Of a DNA stretch of 37,604 nt, positions 1 through 6,963 are shown piece after piece. The stretch is from assembly GCA_900764045.1 (NCBI GenBank), contig CAAFMN010000075.1, forward strand, positions 1 to 37,604, read 5' to 3'. A program made the position numbers and the translations under genes. The DNA comes from Clostridia bacterium (GTDB lineage: Bacteria; Bacillota; Clostridia; Lachnospirales; Bianqueaceae). The number at the start of each line of letters is the position of its first letter. Position 1 is the first letter of the stretch. A model generated the notes under the pieces. It had not been told where the DNA came from, made no database searches, and saw nothing but the letters and a program-made list of their open reading frames with translations.

Positions 1-1
1 C

Positions 2-526
2 TATATCCGCTATGATGTGCTTTATGCCTATGTCCTCTCCCGTCTGCAATACTGGTCGGGGCTGGTACAGCATGATGAAGAACGGCTCTTGAAGCGGCTG
101 TTAAATGCCACTGATAAGGGACAGGCCGCCGCAAGAAAGAAGCAGGCCGCAGAACTGAAAAAGGCAGAGAAGCGGAAAGCCGAAGTCGATACCCTGTTTG
201 CCCGGATGTATGAGGACTGGGCGGCGGGGCGTATCACGGAATACAACTTCTCTATGCTGTCCGGGAAGTATCAAAGCGAACAGGCTGAACTGGACGAAAA
301 GATTGAACAGCTTCAATCTGCTATCGCCACTGAAAGCCAGAACGCCGCAGACGCAGAAAAATGGATTGCCTTGATGAAAGAGTGCGTCAATCCAACAGAA
401 CTGACCGCCGAACTTTTGAATACGCTGATTGAAAAAATCGTTGTCCATGAAGCGGCCAAAGGTGAGGACGGAAGCCGGGAACAGGAGGTAGAAATCTTCT
501 ACCGCTTTATCGGCAAAATTGATTGA
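2..526 (+). CDS. Large serine recombinase, C-terminal part (cut by window edge)
   Basis: The frame is open to the left edge, so only the last ~174 residues are visible; the resolvase catalytic domain would lie upstream, outside the window. What remains is a long charged coiled-coil stretch (about residues 20-110) followed by a C-terminal block ending in YRFIGKID. This matches the zinc-ribbon/coiled-coil end and DUF4368 tail of large serine recombinases of Tn4451/TndX-like integrative elements of Firmicutes. Such enzymes excise and integrate an element between short core sites. The recombinase gene usually lies at one end of its element, and here the sequence just beyond the stop changes into a disrupted host gene, so this should be the element's right end. 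The TGA stop is at 524-526. The family call is confident; the identity of the element cannot be seen. Confidence 0.85.
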   Translation, partial: YIRYDVLYAYVLSRLQYWSGLVQHDEERLLKRLLNATDKGQAAARKKQAAELKKAEKRKAEVDTLFARMYEDWAAGRITEYNFSMLSGKYQSEQAELDEKIEQLQSAIATESQNAADAEKWIALMKECVNPTELTAELLNTLIEKIVVHEAAKGEDGSREQEVEIFYRFIGKID

Positions 527-553
527 ATGATACCAATATCTTTAACTATGTGA
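527..553. mobile_element. Probable right junction of an integrative element inside an XRE gene
   Basis: The recombinase reading frame ends at 526. From about 549 the plus strand encodes CETGQAVPDTEKIIQL, the second half of an XRE helix-turn-helix. The usual family motif here is W-E-(T/S)-G, and the codon at the break reads TGT instead of TGG, followed by an in-frame stop upstream (543-545). The crossover therefore lies between about 530 and 553. The exact core dinucleotide cannot be fixed without the left end of the element. Confidence 0.6.
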
Positions 554-941
554 AACCGGACAGGCTGTGCCGGATACAGAAAAAATCATCCAGCTGAGTC
601 GATTGTTTCATGTATCGACGGACTATCTTCTGCTGGACGAGGTAGACGAACCACAGGAAGAACAGCTGGAGAAGCCGCAGACCGACGGGGTAAAGGAAAA
701 GCGCAGACAGCTGAGGCTCTTTTGCGGAAAGACACTGTTGGGTATAGGGATTCTGGTACTGGCCGGAGCTCTGATCGGCGCGGGCTTTGAAGCCAGCCAG
801 ATCACATGGTGGTATACAGAATGGGGAAGGTATGGGACGGTATTGTTTTGTACATGGATGATTCTGCCGTTTCTGGCAGGCATTATACTCCTGGTAGGAG
901 GGATAGTGGTCCTGTGGAGAGAGTATTTACGAGAAGATTGA
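549..941 (+). pseudogene. XRE-family regulator with C-terminal membrane segments, 5' end lost
   Basis: The protein reads in frame from about 549 as the C-terminal half of a Cro/CI-type helix-turn-helix (WETGQ-like turn, then PDTEKIIQLSRLFHVSTDYL). A charged linker follows, then two hydrophobic segments at roughly residues 58-78 and 90-118 counted from the GTG at 567. XRE proteins with a C-terminal membrane anchor are common in Clostridia. The first ~35 residues, including helices 1-2 of the DNA-binding domain, are missing because the element to the left interrupts the gene, so the remnant is not expected to bind DNA. The intact 5' part should exist at the far end of the element. A GTG at 567 could serve as a start but has no ribosome binding site. 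The stop is at 939-941, and the repeat array begins ten bases later. Confidence 0.7.
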
Positions 942-950
942 TCCAAGTTT

Positions 951-1250
951 CCTTATACCCAAAACCTCTAGCACAATTTGGAGAATAAGACTCTTGGATG
1001 TACTAGGATTCTATAGGTTTCTCTGGATTTTTCAAAACCTCTGGCACACTTGGAGAATGAGACTCTTACGTGTGCTAAGATTCTATAGGCTCCTCTGATT
1101 TTTTCAAAATACTCTGGTACACTTTAAGAAGATGAGGCTCTGAACTGCTCCCTGTCTACTTGACAGGGAGCAGTTCATTTTTACGTGTACTAGGATTTTT
1201 ATAGTTTTCTTTAGATTTTTAAGAAAATCTGGTATATTTTTCGTGTAGGG
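951..1250. repeat. Palindromic 73-bp tandem repeat array, copy 1
   Basis: This otherwise gene-free stretch holds about three and a half tandem units starting at 967, 1040, 1113 and 1228. The first three are exactly 73 bp apart. Each unit opens with a form of TCTGGTACAC and closes ~40 bp later with its inverse (GTGTACCAGA-like), giving a long hairpin or cruciform. A conserved spacer of ~33 bp containing TATAGGTTTCTCTGGAT follows. In this copy the arms are degenerate in the outer units (TCTAGCAC, TCTGGCACAC). The third unit carries a 37-bp insert with its own perfect hairpin (1141-1177), which explains the longer step to 1228. The array ends 40 bp before the stop of the minus-strand nuclease gene. 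The same family recurs at 11609 and at 37284. Confidence 0.9.
1141..1177. repeat. Perfect 16-bp hairpin nested in the array
   Basis: GAACTGCTCCCTGTC at 1142-1156 is perfectly complementary to GACAGGGAGCAGTTC at 1162-1176 across a 5-base loop, and one more T-A pair closes it. It lies inside the loop of a TCTGGTACAC...GTGTACtagg palindrome. The plus-strand side is followed by ATTTTTAC, so it might terminate transcription in that direction. An almost identical hairpin with one mismatch sits at the matching place in copy 2 (11868-11904), so it is a fixed part of the unit. Confidence 0.9.
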
Positions 1251-1289
1251 ACGGACTTCTAGGAGGGAGGGGGCCAATGATAAGAAATG

Positions 1290-1988
1290 TCACTTTTTGA
1301 TCTTTTTGATCAGTTTTCTTGCTTTTGCAGCTGACAAAACTCCGCGGATTACGAGTTGCCAGAGAATCCTGGGTGCCTGGAAGCGTCTATGGGAGCTTGT
1401 AATAATCAGGTTCTCGCCGAGCCGGATGTCATGTGTCCGATAGTTTCGGATCTTTTCAACCTGCTTGCGATGATATTGCGGGTCCTCTAATTTGCCCATA
1501 TGTTCCAGATATACCCTTTTGCCATTGATATTGAATGTGAAATCAGGCCAATAACTATAGGATCCGGAATCAATCGGGCGGTTATGCTCGGTCACAATGC
1601 CTAGATTTTTCAAAAACTCATAGAGAATGATTTCGGCTCTGGAATCGAGAACCGTCCCGTCAAAGGATACATCCTTATCCAGGGGTAATTTCTCGAGCCC
1701 CAGCTCCTGATATAATTTCATCTGCTGTCGGGCTTCGCGGCGTTCGGCAGGGGATAGACTCATCAGCTGCTGGTTGAGTTCCTTGCGCTCCCGGCGCCAC
1801 TTCTGCCGCTCTTTATATTCGGCCAGGACCTGAGGTTCATCCCTACGGCGCACATAGCAGGTCTTATTGCCAGTCTGCTTGTAATAATACATGTGCCCAT
1901 TGGTGTGGCGCTTGTGAGACAAGCTCCAAGCACCGCGGTACGAAAGACATTTGGCGGTAACGAAGAGAAAATAAATCACTGGAAACAC
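1290..1988 (-). CDS. Putative PD-(D/E)XK (Vsr/helicase-associated type) nuclease-like protein
   Basis: 232 residues from a GTG start. The start is supported by AAGGAGG six bases upstream and by promoter elements at 2010-2038. Residues ~30-50 form a short aromatic/basic domain (HMYYYKQTGNKTCYVRRRD), followed by a charged helical region. Residues ~110-200 carry a restriction-endonuclease-like core: S-R-A-E-I-I at the first helix, then WPDFTF, then a beta strand ending VYLEHMG, then a helix with K..Y. D of PDF and E of LEHMG would be the metal ligands. This resembles uncharacterised Clostridia proteins with a very-short-patch-repair or helicase-associated nuclease fold; activity is inferred. The C-terminal ~45 residues (NLIITS...KKIKK) are repeated almost exactly at 11980-12120, where the rest of the gene is absent. 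The gene stands alone, convergent with the broken XRE gene, with the palindromic array directly 3' of it. Substrate unknown. Confidence 0.6.
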   Translation of the reverse strand: MFPVIYFLFVTAKCLSYRGAWSLSHKRHTNGHMYYYKQTGNKTCYVRRRDEPQVLAEYKERQKWRRERKELNQQLMSLSPAERREARQQMKLYQELGLEKLPLDKDVSFDGTVLDSRAEIILYEFLKNLGIVTEHNRPIDSGSYSYWPDFTFNINGKRVYLEHMGKLEDPQYHRKQVEKIRNYRTHDIRLGENLIITSSHRRFQAPRILWQLVIRGVLSAAKARKLIKKIKK

Positions 1989-2050
1989 AATATCCCTCCT
2001 TCGAGGGATATTGTAACATTATTCTGAATATTTCGCAATCGCGAAATATT
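1988..2050 (-). promoter_or_regulatory. Nuclease gene promoter with two overlapping palindromes
   Basis: On the minus strand TTGCGA (2033-2038) and TACAAT (2010-2015) are 17 bases apart. One perfect palindrome, AATATTTCGC with a 4-base centre (2027-2050), covers the -35. A second, CAATATCCCTC with a 4-base centre (1988-2013), covers the -10, the likely start point, the AAGGAGG and the GTG. Repressor binding, or hairpin masking of the ribosome site, is a reasonable inference. A further imperfect inverted repeat lies just upstream (2050-2088), with GGAATATTCC inside it. Confidence 0.6.
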
Positions 2051-2088
2051 TGGCGGAGGGGAATATTCCGAAAATTAACCTCTGCCAA
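2050..2088. repeat. Imperfect inverted repeat between the exporter operon and the nuclease gene
   Basis: TTGGCGGAGG (2050-2059) pairs with CCTCTGCCAA (2079-2088) with one G-T wobble, and the palindrome GGAATATTCC (2060-2069) lies within it. It sits 50 bp beyond the exporter operon stop and just upstream of the nuclease promoter. No T-run follows, so a terminator is not clear; it may be an operator or the outer end of the nuclease unit. Confidence 0.5.
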
Positions 2089-2138
2089 GTAGATGGAGAA
2101 AAGAGCATATCACATTAGTGCGGCAGCCCCTTGTGTTG

Positions 2139-4028
2139 TTAGGTCTGATTGCCGGCGAACTGCGTCATATACAGTTCATAGTATTTGCCTTTTTGCGCAA
2201 GTAATTGCTCGTGATTGCCGACTTCCGCGACTTGGCCATGGTCCATAACCACGATTTTATCCGCGTCCCGGATCGTACTCAGACGGTGAGCGATGATCAG
2301 GCTGGTACGGTTCTTCATCAGACGGACCATCGCGTTCTGGATATCCTTTTCGGTACGGGTATCTACAGAAGAGGTGGCCTCATCCAGAATCAAAATCTTG
2401 GGATCCGCCAATATGGCGCGGGCGATAGCCATCAGCTGCCGTTGGCCATGAGAGAGATTCGCACCGGCCTGTTTCAGGTAGGTCTGGTATTTATGCGGCA
2501 GATGCTCGATATACCGGCGGATATGGCTCATCTCGGCTGCGGTTGTCATTGCTTCATCAGAAGCGGAGAGATCCGCGTATTTGATGTTGTTTTCGATGGT
2601 GTTGGAAAACAATACGGTATCTTGTAGTACAATGGCAATATTCTTCCGCAGAAAATCACGGCGGATCTCCTGAATATTGATCCTGTCTACCAGGATTTCT
2701 CCATGATCTATAGGATAGAAACGCATCAGAAGGTTGACGACTGTGGTTTTGCCGCTGCCGGTTGCGCCGACCAGAGCGATTTTCTGACCGGGTTCCACGT
2801 CCAGGTTGAAGTTGGAGAGAACCTGCTTGCCGGGAACATAGGAAAAGTCTACATTGCGGAAGGAGATCCGGCCAGTAATATTGGGCAGATCCCGTACACC
2901 GCTGTTATCCTCATCCGGTTCGTCCAATAGGGTAAACACACGTTCCGCGCCTGCGATGGCGGTCTGAATCGTGCCGTAAAGCTGCGCAATCTCATTGATG
3001 GGACGTGAAAATTGTTTGGCGTAGATGATAAAGGCGGAGACTGTGCCGATGGTGATCAGTCCAGTATAGGCAAAATAACCGCCGAAGGCCGCGACGATGA
3101 CAAAGCTGATATTGGAGATACAGTTCATAATCGGGCCCATGGAACCGCCCAGAATCTCCGCTTTTATGCTGACCTTGCGCAGCTCATCAGAGGTGTCGCA
3201 GAACTCCTGAATTATGTCCTCTTGCTTATTATAAGCCACGATGGACTTATAGCCCGTGATCATCTCTTCGGAGTGTCCATTTAACTGCCCTAAAAGAATG
3301 GAGCGCGTGCGGTAGATTTTGCGCATGGCCGCTGACATTTTTCGTGTGACAAACAAGGTCAGCAGGACGGTCACCAGAGTGATCAGTGTCAGCTGCCAAC
3401 AGTAATAAAACATGATAGCAACGGTCCCGATGATGGTCAGCACGCCGGAGATGAGAGAGCCGACACTCTGAGAAATCGTGCTGGATACGTTTTCAACATC
3501 ATTGGTCATGCGGCTCATCACATCGCCGCTGGAGTGCGTATCCAGATATTTGATCGAGAGGTGATCGATCTTGTTGAACAGATCGTGACGCATCTGACGC
3601 GTAATGCTCTGACTGAGACGGGCCGCCAATAAGGGCTGAAAAAGGGTGAACAGCGCGTTTGCCAGATATATGATGATCAGATATAGAACATAGGAGGTGA
3701 GGGCCTCCCAGCGGTGGTCCTTGATCGTGTCGATAGCGCTGCCCTGTAGGGAGGGGGCGGCCAATCCCGCCAATGTAACGCAGACAACGGCGATCAGCAG
3801 TAAAATCAATAGCTTGCGGGTTTGGTGGAAGTATTGGAGCAGACGAGTCAGCGTTCCTTTTTTGTCAGAAGCGTGTTCGACCGTCTGTGCCATACCTCGG
3901 CCGGGACCGCCGGGTCTGCCGCGGAAGTTTAAGGTCTGGGGAGAGCGGGAAGTCGACTCCGCAGATCGGTAGGTGCGGGTTGAATCCTTGGGCTGATTTT
4001 TGAACCCTTCGGGAAGAGTAGGATTCAT
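2139..4028 (-). CDS. Heterodimeric ABC exporter, catalytically canonical subunit (TM288/LmrD-like)
   Basis: 629 residues. The ~55-residue N-terminal extension is rich in Pro/Gly/Arg, followed by a six-helix exporter membrane domain (about 70-360) and a nucleotide-binding domain. Walker A is GATGSGKTT near 421-429, the signature is LSHGQ near 525, Walker B plus catalytic Glu is LILDEATSSVD near 546, and the switch His lies in IIAHRLST near 580. The full set of catalytic residues but a non-standard signature is what is expected of the consensus half of a TM287/288-type heterodimer; its partner is the next gene upstream. The ATG overlaps the partner's stop by four bases (ATGA) and has GGAGG ahead of it. 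Family knowledge points to export of drugs or lipophilic compounds; the substrate is unknown. It is the last gene of a MarR-headed operon. Confidence 0.9.
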   Translation of the reverse strand: MNPTLPEGFKNQPKDSTRTYRSAESTSRSPQTLNFRGRPGGPGRGMAQTVEHASDKKGTLTRLLQYFHQTRKLLILLLIAVVCVTLAGLAAPSLQGSAIDTIKDHRWEALTSYVLYLIIIYLANALFTLFQPLLAARLSQSITRQMRHDLFNKIDHLSIKYLDTHSSGDVMSRMTNDVENVSSTISQSVGSLISGVLTIIGTVAIMFYYCWQLTLITLVTVLLTLFVTRKMSAAMRKIYRTRSILLGQLNGHSEEMITGYKSIVAYNKQEDIIQEFCDTSDELRKVSIKAEILGGSMGPIMNCISNISFVIVAAFGGYFAYTGLITIGTVSAFIIYAKQFSRPINEIAQLYGTIQTAIAGAERVFTLLDEPDEDNSGVRDLPNITGRISFRNVDFSYVPGKQVLSNFNLDVEPGQKIALVGATGSGKTTVVNLLMRFYPIDHGEILVDRINIQEIRRDFLRKNIAIVLQDTVLFSNTIENNIKYADLSASDEAMTTAAEMSHIRRYIEHLPHKYQTYLKQAGANLSHGQRQLMAIARAILADPKILILDEATSSVDTRTEKDIQNAMVRLMKNRTSLIIAHRLSTIRDADKIVVMDHGQVAEVGNHEQLLAQKGKYYELYMTQFAGNQT

Positions 4029-5749
4029 TGCGTTTCGCCTCCTTCCTTGAGCTGAGAGTGAAAGATATCCTGATATATCGCGGAAGACCGCATCAGTTGG
4101 TCATGGGTGCCGATGTCAGAAATACGGCCGTTGTCCAAGACTATAATCTGATCCGCGTCCCGGATAGAGGCAATGCGCTGCGCGATAATGATCTTGGTTA
4201 CATGAGGGCATTCTCTGCGAAGAGCCTGATACAGCGAAGCTTCGGTCTTGAGGTCAAGAGCGCTGGTCGCGTCGTCAAATATCAGGATCTCGTGCTTTTT
4301 CAATACGGCACGGGCAATGGCGATGCGTTGTTTTTGACCGCCGGACAGGGAATGGCCGCCTTCGGTAACGGCAGTATAATAACCGTCGGGTTTGCCGCAG
4401 ATGAATTCATCCGCCTGTGCGATTTGCGCCGCCTTTTTGATCTGCCAGAGGTCAGCGTCATCCTGGGACCAACGGATATTCTCTTCGATACTGCGGGAGT
4501 ACATCTCCGCCTTTTGCATGACAATAGAGATTTTGTCACGCAGGGCGTTTAGATCATAATCCTTTACATCGACGCCGTCTACCAGAATTTTTCCGGCAGT
4601 AACGTCATAGAAACGGGGAATCAGGTGGACCAGAGAGCTCTTTCCGCTGCCGGTCGCCCCGATAATCGCTAGAGTCTGTCCTGAGCCGACAGAGAAGGTA
4701 AGATTCTCTAACACATTCTGCCCTTCACTGCCCGGATAAGCGAAGCTGACATTCTGAAACTCAACTGTGCCGGTGGTTTCGGCCGCTCCGTCAAAATCGC
4801 CGTTCAGCAGGACCTCCGGATTGTGCAGCACTTCATTGATACGGTCAGCGGAGGCCTTGGCGCGGCTGAAGGTCTGGAATATATTGGCCATAAAGGTCAC
4901 GCCGTGAAGGATCTGCGCCAGGTACGTAATGGCGGCCATGGTGCTGCCTGGGGTAATGCTGCCGCCGGATCGAACGGTATAGCCGCCGACGATGATCACC
5001 GCGACTACGCAGAGATTCAGTACAATATTGATGCAGGGACTCATAAACGCGAGAAGCGTCTGTACCCGAAGGTTCTCTTCGCACAGGGTCTGATTGGCCT
5101 CGTCGAAACGCTCCAATTCATATTCTTCTTTTACATAGGCCTTGACGACTCGGGCTCCGGCTACATTCTCCTGCATGATGTGGTTGATGCCGTCCAACTT
5201 CCGTTGTACAACCGAAAACAGAGGGGAAGTCCTCTTTAGAAAGAAGACAGCCGTCAGGACGATAAAGGGCAGACCGCAGGCGGCGATTACGGCAAATCGT
5301 GGGGACTGCCGGTACAGCATGAAGATGCCGCCGAGGAACATGACGGAGTTGCGGATCAGACCGCGGACACTCATCATCACCATCTGCTGCACCTGTGTTA
5401 CGTCGTTGGTCAGTCGGGTGACCAGAGAGCCGGTAGAGATCTTATCTGTTTGTTGAAAAGACAGGTGCATAATTTTGGAAAAAACATCCTTACGCAAATC
5501 GTTGCCGAAACTCTGGCCAGCCAGATTGGCAAATACGCCGCACAATACGCCGCAGAGTCCGCCGACGATAACCGTCAGGATCATTTGGATGCCGACACGG
5601 AGGATCAGACTGACATTACCTCCCAGAACACCGTTGTCTACGATATTGGCCATCATGTCCGGCTGGATAAGATCCATCCCGACCTCGCCGACCATAAACA
5701 GCGGTGCCAGCAGGCAGAAAAACCAGTATTTTTTCAAGTATTTCAGCAT
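4025..5749 (-). CDS. Heterodimeric ABC exporter, degenerate-site subunit (TM287/LmrC-like)
   Basis: 574 residues: a membrane domain (~1-310) then a nucleotide-binding domain. Walker A is GATGSGKSS near 364 and the signature LSGGQ near 468. Walker B reads IFDDATSALD near 490, with Asp where the catalytic Glu should be, and the switch loop reads IIAQRIAS near 522, with Gln replacing His. These two replacements are the known hallmarks of the degenerate site in TM287-type heterodimers, so this is not a damaged gene. It should pair with the following gene product, with this subunit's intact LSGGQ completing the active site. The start overlaps the end of the MarR gene by seven bases, implying translational coupling. 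Role: ATP-driven efflux across the cytoplasmic membrane. Confidence 0.92.
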   Translation of the reverse strand: MLKYLKKYWFFCLLAPLFMVGEVGMDLIQPDMMANIVDNGVLGGNVSLILRVGIQMILTVIVGGLCGVLCGVFANLAGQSFGNDLRKDVFSKIMHLSFQQTDKISTGSLVTRLTNDVTQVQQMVMMSVRGLIRNSVMFLGGIFMLYRQSPRFAVIAACGLPFIVLTAVFFLKRTSPLFSVVQRKLDGINHIMQENVAGARVVKAYVKEEYELERFDEANQTLCEENLRVQTLLAFMSPCINIVLNLCVVAVIIVGGYTVRSGGSITPGSTMAAITYLAQILHGVTFMANIFQTFSRAKASADRINEVLHNPEVLLNGDFDGAAETTGTVEFQNVSFAYPGSEGQNVLENLTFSVGSGQTLAIIGATGSGKSSLVHLIPRFYDVTAGKILVDGVDVKDYDLNALRDKISIVMQKAEMYSRSIEENIRWSQDDADLWQIKKAAQIAQADEFICGKPDGYYTAVTEGGHSLSGGQKQRIAIARAVLKKHEILIFDDATSALDLKTEASLYQALRRECPHVTKIIIAQRIASIRDADQIIVLDNGRISDIGTHDQLMRSSAIYQDIFHSQLKEGGETQ

Positions 5750-6180
5750 TGCCTCAGTTCTCCGCGAATGAAATCCGTCAGCTCATGAAGAAAATTCATC
5801 AGCTCCTGTTCGTGTTCGGCGCCTACAAATTCTGTGATGGCATCATCCGCTTCATCCAGCCTTTGACGAAGGCGGCACGCCATATCTGTCCCCTTTTCGG
5901 TCAGATACAATCGGCGGCTACGCTTGTCGGAAGGATCGCTCTCCTTATACAGATAGTCCTCGTCCAGCATACTTTTAACGACCTGATTGATGGCGGAAGT
6001 GGTTACGCCTATAAAGTCAGAAATACTTTTCTGGCTGGAGCCGGGATCGCGGTACAAAAACATGATCACAGGCCGGTAAGAGTCAGGAATGCCTTCTGCC
6101 ATGGTGATCTCACGTACATAATCATTCCACGCGCAGCGGGTGCGGGCAATGCCATGCATTAAGGTCCAACGTTTTCTCAT
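5743..6180 (-). CDS. MarR-family transcriptional regulator of the ABC exporter operon
   Basis: 145 residues with a winged helix-turn-helix at about 35-105. The recognition region contains SQKSISDFIGVTTSAINQVV, and the wing contains D-P-x-D-K-R-S-R-R, the typical MarR wing motif. N- and C-terminal helices would form the dimer interface. It is the first gene of the operon with the two exporter subunits, and its 3' end overlaps the next start. The promoter just upstream carries an inverted repeat directly after the -10, so autorepression relieved by a transported compound is the likely logic (inference from many MarR-exporter pairs). The ATG at 6180 has TTGGAG ahead of it. Confidence 0.9.
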   Translation of the reverse strand: MRKRWTLMHGIARTRCAWNDYVREITMAEGIPDSYRPVIMFLYRDPGSSQKSISDFIGVTTSAINQVVKSMLDEDYLYKESDPSDKRSRRLYLTEKGTDMACRLRQRLDEADDAITEFVGAEHEQELMNFLHELTDFIRGELRQC

Positions 6181-6193
6181 GTAATGTCTCCAA

Positions 6194-6254
6194 TCGATTA
6201 AGATATAATTAAGAACTTAATCAATATTGTAAACAACTTCTCCCTCCCTGTCAA
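6194..6254 (-). promoter_or_regulatory. MarR-exporter operon promoter and operator
   Basis: On the minus strand TTGACA (6249-6254) and TACAAT (6226-6231) are 17 bases apart, a near-consensus sigma-A promoter. Immediately downstream an inverted repeat, TTGATTAAG (6216-6224) against CTTAATCGA (6194-6202), matches in 8 of 9 pairs and covers the start point. This is the expected position and shape of a MarR operator. Confidence 0.75.
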
Positions 6255-6279
6255 GTCCCTGCCAAAAAAAATTTGAATC

Positions 6280-6728
6280 TTATATGCGCTTCAGGCAAAA
6301 ATCACAGCAATCATCACCGCAGCCAAGCGTCTTGGTCCTGTGCCAGTACAGTTTGGGATGTAAGCCGTCGTATGTAATGTCGTCGCTGTCCCTTTGGAAA
6401 AGAGGGCAGGTACCCTGCGGTAGAGACCGGGAATACGCATCAGTCGGAGCAGGATCTTTTTCAGCTTCCATGTCCGCCGCTCCACATAGCTGTGGACAGT
6501 CTGTAGTGCGTCTTCTTTTGACATGACCTGCTGCAGTGTTTCATAAGCGGTGATTCTCGGCAGAATCTGACTTTCCAGGTGCCGCTGTTTTTGTGAGGAC
6601 GCACCGGCATTTTCCTGATGCAGCTGCGCAAGCCGGCTTGAAAACGCGGCGTTCAGGGACTCAGTTTGCGCGGGGAAATCATCCCGAACGGTTTTTTGAA
6701 ACTCTGTGGTTAGATAGCTTTGTTTCAT
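6280..6728 (-). pseudogene. ATC hydrolase (L-2-amino-thiazoline-4-carboxylate hydrolase)-like protein, frameshifted and shortened
   Basis: The gene begins with a good GGAGG site and ATG at 6728 and reads in one frame for ~100 residues (IPGLYRRVPALFSKG near the end). The family-like C-terminus, CPLFQRDSDDITYDG followed by HPKLYWHRTKTLGCGDDCCDF, continues in another minus-strand frame to the stop at 6280. Intact members of this family are ~50 residues longer between these blocks and have a Cys-rich segment (CPY...C..GCPE...C) that is missing here. One or more frameshifts plus an internal deletion therefore seem to have inactivated it. The promoter is still recognisable. Family assignment rests on the C-terminal motif and is moderately sure. 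The known enzyme activity is hydrolysis of a thiazoline intermediate to cysteine, but most homologues are uncharacterised. Confidence 0.6.
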
Positions 6729-6747
6729 AAGTACCTCCGACAAATCG

Positions 6748-6847
6748 AGTTAGAATAGACTAACTGTGGCGGCTTAAAATACCGCCGCAGTCGTTTGGGC
6801 GGATGAAAATCTTGGAATATTATAGCATAGTCATTTTGGGTTTTCAA
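6748..6847 (-). promoter_or_regulatory. Promoter and operator-like palindrome of the decayed ATC-hydrolase-like gene
   Basis: On the minus strand TTGAAA (6842-6847) and TATAAT (6819-6824) have a 17-base spacer. The leader contains a hairpin (CTGTGGCGG at 6764-6772 against 6782-6790, one wobble). Close to the ribosome site there is an exact inverted repeat, AGTTAG (6748-6753) and CTAACT (6760-6765), of the size used by TetR or MarR proteins. Confidence 0.55.
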
Positions 6848-6882
6848 GATAAAGGAATTTATGGATATTCGTAAAAATGTTA

Positions 6883-6913
6883 TTGACAAAACAGAGGCCA
6901 AATGTTATATAAT
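6883..6913 (+). promoter_or_regulatory. Promoter of the Gfo/Idh/MocA oxidoreductase gene
   Basis: TTGACA at 6883-6888 is followed after 17 bases by TATATA (6906-6911), with TATAAT overlapping it at 6908-6913. The start codon is ~50 bases downstream, preceded by GAAGGGGG. Confidence 0.75.
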
Positions 6914-6963
6914 TTGAAAATAGCATTAATGAACACAATAAATTTTACGAAGGGGGAAAGATC

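Noticed and set aside
1864..2088. Short minus-strand ORF upstream of and overlapping the nuclease gene
   Set aside because: It runs through the palindromic promoter region in another frame and has no ribosome site, while the GTG at 1988 has AAGGAGG at ideal distance.
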